Of a DNA stretch of 9,170 bases, positions 6,196 to 9,170 are shown in pieces. The notes under the pieces are model-generated. The model had not been told where the DNA came from. It worked only from the letters and a program-made list of their open reading frames with translations, and made no database searches. A program made the translations under genes and the position numbers. The DNA is from an uncultured Ruminococcus sp. (GTDB lineage: Bacteria > Bacillota > Clostridia > Oscillospirales > Ruminococcaceae): the NCBI GenBank assembly GCA_937894495.1, contig CALCRR010000160.1, positions 1 through 9,170 of the forward strand. The letters are read 5' to 3'. Each line of letters begins with the position of its first letter. Within the stretch, counting starts at the first letter, position 1.

Positions 6196-8289
6196 ATGTT
6201 TAAAAAACTGGTAACAGGGGCGCTGTCGGCAGTAATGCTGTTTTCGGCGGCTGTCACTGCGGGACTGCCGGGGGCTTTAACTGCTTCGGCGGCGTCGGGG
6301 GATTATGTTGATATCTACAGCTTTGAAAATGTTGACGAGTATGTTGCGGACAGCTTGCTCAACGGCAATATCAATATTTATCTCGGCGAGAGAACGGACG
6401 GAAACCTTTACGGAAATCTCATGAATTATACCTGGAGCTGGAAGCTGATAAGCGATGAGATACGTAACAATGAGGGGCTGGTGGAGGCGAGCCTTGTTTA
6501 TACCTACCTTGCCAACGACCTGAAAAGCAGCCCTTATAAAGTGGTAAGGGACCTTGTGGATTATCAGATATATGAGGTGGTGCTTATGGACTACCTGCTG
6601 GCTGAGTCGGAGTCTCCCCTTTACAGCAAGGCTAAGCTCTCAAAGGAAGAGAAGTTTATTAATAAGGTCAGAAAGCTGTGTGATGCCAAGGCGGCGGAGC
6701 TGCTTAAAGAGGGCAAAAAGCTCACCTCTGCCGACCTGAGCCAGATAAGCAAAGACGAATTTCTGAAAATAACAGGGCTTACAAAGGATACCGAGGATTA
6801 CCTTTATATCTCAAAACAGTTTGACGAGTTCACTAAGATCACAGGAGAGATCGAGGACCAGCTGGTACTGGCATCAAAGCTGCTGGCACTGTGCGATGTC
6901 AACCAGGACAGGATAAACTTTTTGCAGGATCTGAAAGCTCAGGCGCAGGCTAAAGGAAACACAGGGCTTTGTACGGCTATAGACAATGTATGTGCATACT
7001 GCAGAAATTCTGTTTTCAGCTTCAGCAAGGCTACTCTGGACGAAGCAGGCAAGTTCTTTGTGGATAAGATGTGGTCGGAAATGGTCAAGGACAGCGGACT
7101 TGGCGCTATACTCACATCGGGTGATATGTCGGCAAGTCTTATGAATATTATTTTTAATGTGGATTCTATCTCCTCTGACAACACAAGGATAGCCATTCTC
7201 GGCATGATAGACGACTATGCCCGTGCTGCGGTCAAGGATAAGGCAACGAAGGCTAAAAACAACAAAGCTTATGCAAAGTCCTTCAATGCCGATATCACCT
7301 CTTTTCTGGCGTTTGAAAAATATGCCGACAAGCAGACCAAAAATCTTATTGACGATACCCACGCCAAGGGTTGGGTCAACGCAGTTAAAAACTTCTTCTC
7401 CCAGAAGAACAAAGAGCTTTATGAGCGCATGGCAAAGGTCATAAATGATGAAATCGAGGTATGCGACGGCTTTATCAGAGACATAAATATCATCAAACAG
7501 GAATATACCGACTGGTCACAGGGCAAGATAAAGGACGGTATGTGGATAAGGCTTTATCAGGATAAGCTGGAAAGCTTTAAATCAAGTGACCTCTTTGTTG
7601 CAGATAATGAATGGGGAGCAGGAACGCTGGGGTCAAGGTTCAATCTGTTTGACATAGACTGTAATGGTGTTCCTGAGTTATTTATTAACACTGCAAAATC
7701 TTTCGATTCACCATCTTGTGTAATATCATATGATAAAGGTGTATTAAAAACTGCAAGGATAAATTTTGACGGTGGAAATGGTCCGATGGTATATGTTAAT
7801 ACAGAAAACCAACTGGTTTTATCATATGGTTACTCGTCTTATCCCACCACCTATTCTTATTTCAAATATAATGAGGGAAATTTGGAATTGGAGAAAAGGG
7901 TATATGATACAAGACAAAACAATGGAAAATACCAAGTCAAAAATTCTGAAAAAGGCGAATTGATAGATTTGACAAAAAGTGAATATGACTCACTTACATC
8001 TTATTACAACAGCATGGAGTGGACACCTATCAGTTCAGGCTACACCTTCGACCAGATAGACGAAGTAATAAACGCACTGAAAAAGCAATACATCAAGCAG
8101 CATGACCTTAACGGCGACGGTGAGCTGAACACCAAGGACGCTATGCTGATAATCGCATACTCCAAAAAGATCATCACCCCCAAGGACGAGCTGCAGTTCA
8201 AAGCTGCCGATATAAACGGCGACGGCAGGCTGGATACTAAGGACGCTATGCTGATGATAAATGCCGTAAAAAATAAAAAGGACCTGTAA
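6196..8289 (+). CDS. Secreted dockerin type I protein, helical, function unknown
   Basis: A 697-residue secreted protein. It has a signal peptide (MFKKLVTGAL, hydrophobic to about 30, likely cut near S31-A32-A33) and a long mostly helical region (about 40-465) of no recognised family. A beta-rich segment (about 469-615) contains a calcium-loop-like D486-I-D-C-N-G-V-P-E-L motif seen in FG-GAP/VCBS-like folds. The C-terminal type I dockerin (about 637-697) has two loops, D637-x-N-x-D641-G and D672-x-N-x-D676-G, each followed by TKD (T646-K-D648 and T681-K-D683). Dockerins bind cohesins on scaffoldins, so the protein is probably displayed on a cellulosome-like complex. No glycoside hydrolase or carbohydrate-binding module was recognised. 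AGGAGGG (6182-6188) lies seven bases before the ATG. Bases from about 7640 to 8020 are clearly AT-richer than the rest of the gene. Confidence 0.85.
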   Translation: MFKKLVTGALSAVMLFSAAVTAGLPGALTASAASGDYVDIYSFENVDEYVADSLLNGNINIYLGERTDGNLYGNLMNYTWSWKLISDEIRNNEGLVEASLVYTYLANDLKSSPYKVVRDLVDYQIYEVVLMDYLLAESESPLYSKAKLSKEEKFINKVRKLCDAKAAELLKEGKKLTSADLSQISKDEFLKITGLTKDTEDYLYISKQFDEFTKITGEIEDQLVLASKLLALCDVNQDRINFLQDLKAQAQAKGNTGLCTAIDNVCAYCRNSVFSFSKATLDEAGKFFVDKMWSEMVKDSGLGAILTSGDMSASLMNIIFNVDSISSDNTRIAILGMIDDYARAAVKDKATKAKNNKAYAKSFNADITSFLAFEKYADKQTKNLIDDTHAKGWVNAVKNFFSQKNKELYERMAKVINDEIEVCDGFIRDINIIKQEYTDWSQGKIKDGMWIRLYQDKLESFKSSDLFVADNEWGAGTLGSRFNLFDIDCNGVPELFINTAKSFDSPSCVISYDKGVLKTARINFDGGNGPMVYVNTENQLVLSYGYSSYPTTYSYFKYNEGNLELEKRVYDTRQNNGKYQVKNSEKGELIDLTKSEYDSLTSYYNSMEWTPISSGYTFDQIDEVINALKKQYIKQHDLNGDGELNTKDAMLIIAYSKKIITPKDELQFKAADINGDGRLDTKDAMLMINAVKNKKDL

Positions 8290-8296
8290 AAAACTT

Positions 8297-8331
8297 AAAA
8301 CCACGCTGACTGAATGCCGGCGTGGTTTTTT
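8297..8331 (+). terminator. Intrinsic terminator after the plus-strand dockerin gene
   Basis: CCACGCTG (8301-8308) pairs with the arm at 8318-8325 (one G-T pair), followed by six T (8326-8331) and preceded by an A-run (8297-8300) that can pair with them. It begins with AAACCACGCTGAC, like the terminator at 6026. Confidence 0.9.
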
Positions 8332-8366
8332 AGATGTAAAAGGTAAGAAGTAAGAGGTAAGAAATC
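8332..8366 (+). repeat. Tandem heptamer array after terminator, copy 2
   Basis: AGATGTA, AAAGGTA, AGAAGTA, AGAGGTA and AGAAATC run in register from the base after the T-run. The central units match the array at 6059-6086 in sequence, phase and orientation. Confidence 0.75.
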
Positions 8367-8392
8367 CCCCGATCAAACAAAGTATGAAAAGA

Positions 8393-8427
8393 GGGCTCTT
8401 GCCTCTTGCTTCTATATTCTTGCTTCT
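8393..8427 (-). repeat. Tandem heptamer array after terminator, copy 3 (minus strand)
   Basis: Read on the minus strand from 8427 down: AGAAGCA, AGAATAT, AGAAGCA, AGAGGCA, AGAGCCC. It begins one base after the T-run of the minus-strand terminator and differs from the plus-strand arrays mainly by C for T at position six. Confidence 0.65.
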
Positions 8428-8428
8428 G

Positions 8429-8465
8429 AAAAAAACTGCACAGAGCTTTGTGCCCTGTGCAGTTT
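8429..8465 (-). terminator. Intrinsic terminator of the minus-strand dockerin gene
   Basis: ACTGCACAG (8435-8443) and CTGTGCAGT (8455-8463) form a perfect 9-bp stem, extended by A-T pairs on the outside, with an 11-base loop. On the minus strand it ends in seven T (8435 to 8429). It lies 16 bases after the stop codon of the gene at 8481-9170. Confidence 0.9.
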
Positions 8466-8480
8466 ATGTTATTTGTCAGC

Positions 8481-9170
8481 TTACTTTATCTCAGTCTTGT
8501 TCTTAGCTGCTCTTATAATTGCCATGCTGTCCTTGGTATCAAGAACGCCGTCGCCGTTAACGTCTGCACGCTTGAACTGTGCGTCGTCCTTAGGCGAGCT
8601 GTTCTTCTTAGCATAGGATATTGCAAGCATTGCGTCCTTGGTATCTACAACGCCGTCGTTGTTGATATCGCCCTTAACAAAGTTCTGGGCTTCCTCGGCT
8701 GCTGCCAGAGCTGCTTCGTCATCTGCCAGCTTCTTAGCTGCTTCCTCGCTCACCAGTGCCTTCTGGTCGTCTGTGAGCTGGTCATATGCTGCTCTTGCTG
8801 CTTCGATAGCGTCCTTATCGGTGGTCGCTACATCATCGGCTGCAGGCAGAGCGTTGATCTTATCCTCAACTGCCTTAGCTGCTGCTTCGTCAGCTGCCTT
8901 CTTAGCTGCTGCTTCCTCGGCTGCTGCCAGAGCTGCTTCATCGTCTGCAAGCTTCTTAGCTGCTTCCTCGCTCACCAGTGCCTTCTGGTCGTCTGTGAGC
9001 TGGTCATATGCTGCTCTTGCTGCTTCGATAGCGTCCTTATCGGTGGTCGCTACATCATCGGCTGCAGGCAGAGCGTTGATCTTATCCTCAACTGCCTTAG
9101 CTGCTGCTTCGTCAGCTGCCTTCTTAGCTGCTGCTTCCTCGGCTGCTGCCAGAGCTGCTTCATCGTCTGC
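8481..9170 (-). CDS. Dockerin type I protein with Ala-rich helical repeats (partial, 5' end beyond window)
   Basis: The last 229 residues of a larger protein; the frame stays open to the right edge, so the true start is outside. The GTG at 8975 is an internal Val codon of the repeat and not a start. The visible part is repeated 74-residue units: an Ala/Glu/Lys/Asp-rich helical stretch (EEAAAKKAADEAAAKAVEDK), then NALPAADDV and AARAAYDQLTDDQKALV. This last pattern is common in helical spacer repeats of Gram-positive surface proteins. The final unit is cut short and runs into a type I dockerin (8484-8672) with loops GDINNDGVVDTKDAM and ADVNGDGVLDTKDSM, each with calcium ligands in place. It is probably a secreted stalk or adaptor docked to a cohesin. 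It is convergent with the other dockerin gene and has its own terminator. Any catalytic or binding domain lies outside the window. Confidence 0.85.
   Translation of the reverse strand, partial: ADDEAALAAAEEAAAKKAADEAAAKAVEDKINALPAADDVATTDKDAIEAARAAYDQLTDDQKALVSEEAAKKLADDEAALAAAEEAAAKKAADEAAAKAVEDKINALPAADDVATTDKDAIEAARAAYDQLTDDQKALVSEEAAKKLADDEAALAAAEEAQNFVKGDINNDGVVDTKDAMLAISYAKKNSSPKDDAQFKRADVNGDGVLDTKDSMAIIRAAKNKTEIK
8689..9170 (-). repeat. Near-identical 222-bp coding tandem repeat
   Basis: Sequence 8689-8948 matches 8911-9170 at an offset of 222 bases (74 codons). By eye I find three differences (at 8718, 8721 and 8727) across the 260 overlapping bases. The array runs off the right edge, so its copy number is unknown. 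Such DNA-level identity implies recent duplication or ongoing homogenisation, and copy number may vary between strains or be misassembled. Confidence 0.9.

Noticed and set aside
6939..7362. Minus-strand open frames inside the 697-residue gene
   Set aside because: They oppose a clearly coding plus-strand frame with signal peptide and dockerin, and have no domain or start signal of their own.
8393..8427. Heptamers as a CRISPR array or phage attachment site
   Set aside because: The units are seven bases with no spacers, and no integrase or cas gene is nearby.
8973..8975. GTG at 8975 as the start of the minus-strand dockerin gene
   Set aside because: The same frame stays open to the window edge with the identical repeat sequence, so this is an internal Val codon (the V of KALVSEE).

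Overview
The window looks like chromosome from a Gram-positive gut or rumen anaerobe close to Ruminococcus (Oscillospiraceae). Two secreted proteins end in type I dockerins (paired DxNxDGxxDTKDAM calcium loops), the signal peptides and AGGAGG-like ribosome sites are Firmicutes-like, and the promoters are plain sigma-A type. The genus is an inference; no rRNA or marker gene is present. No transposase, integrase, CRISPR array, tRNA or rRNA was seen.

Left part (1-2981): a hairpin-rich leader, then a tightly packed plus-strand cluster of a Nudix hydrolase, a fused double-ATPase of the energy-coupling-factor (ECF) vitamin transporter type, and an overlapping membrane S-component. The transmembrane T-component that this transporter class needs is not in the window, so the operon is incomplete or borrows EcfT from elsewhere.

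Middle part (3045-6006): an AT-rich 132-residue gene resembling WapI-type contact-toxin immunity proteins, with no toxin next to it; a DUF389 multi-pass membrane protein with a coiled-coil tail; and, from its own promoter, a secreted protein of unknown function held in the membrane by a C-terminal helix after a very acidic linker.

Right part (6118-9170): two convergent genes for dockerin proteins. The plus-strand one (697 residues) is mostly helical with a calcium-loop-like beta-rich segment of different base composition. The minus-strand one enters from the right edge and consists of near-identical 222-bp repeats encoding Ala/Glu/Lys-rich helical spacers. Neither shows a recognisable enzyme domain, so they look like structural or adaptor partners of a cohesin scaffold.

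The most unusual non-coding signal is a recurring module: an intrinsic terminator followed directly by tandem heptamers of consensus AGARGYA. It occurs three times (after 6058, after 8331, and on the minus strand after 8429), each time in the sense direction of the gene just ended. The two plus-strand copies also share the sequence of the terminator stem.
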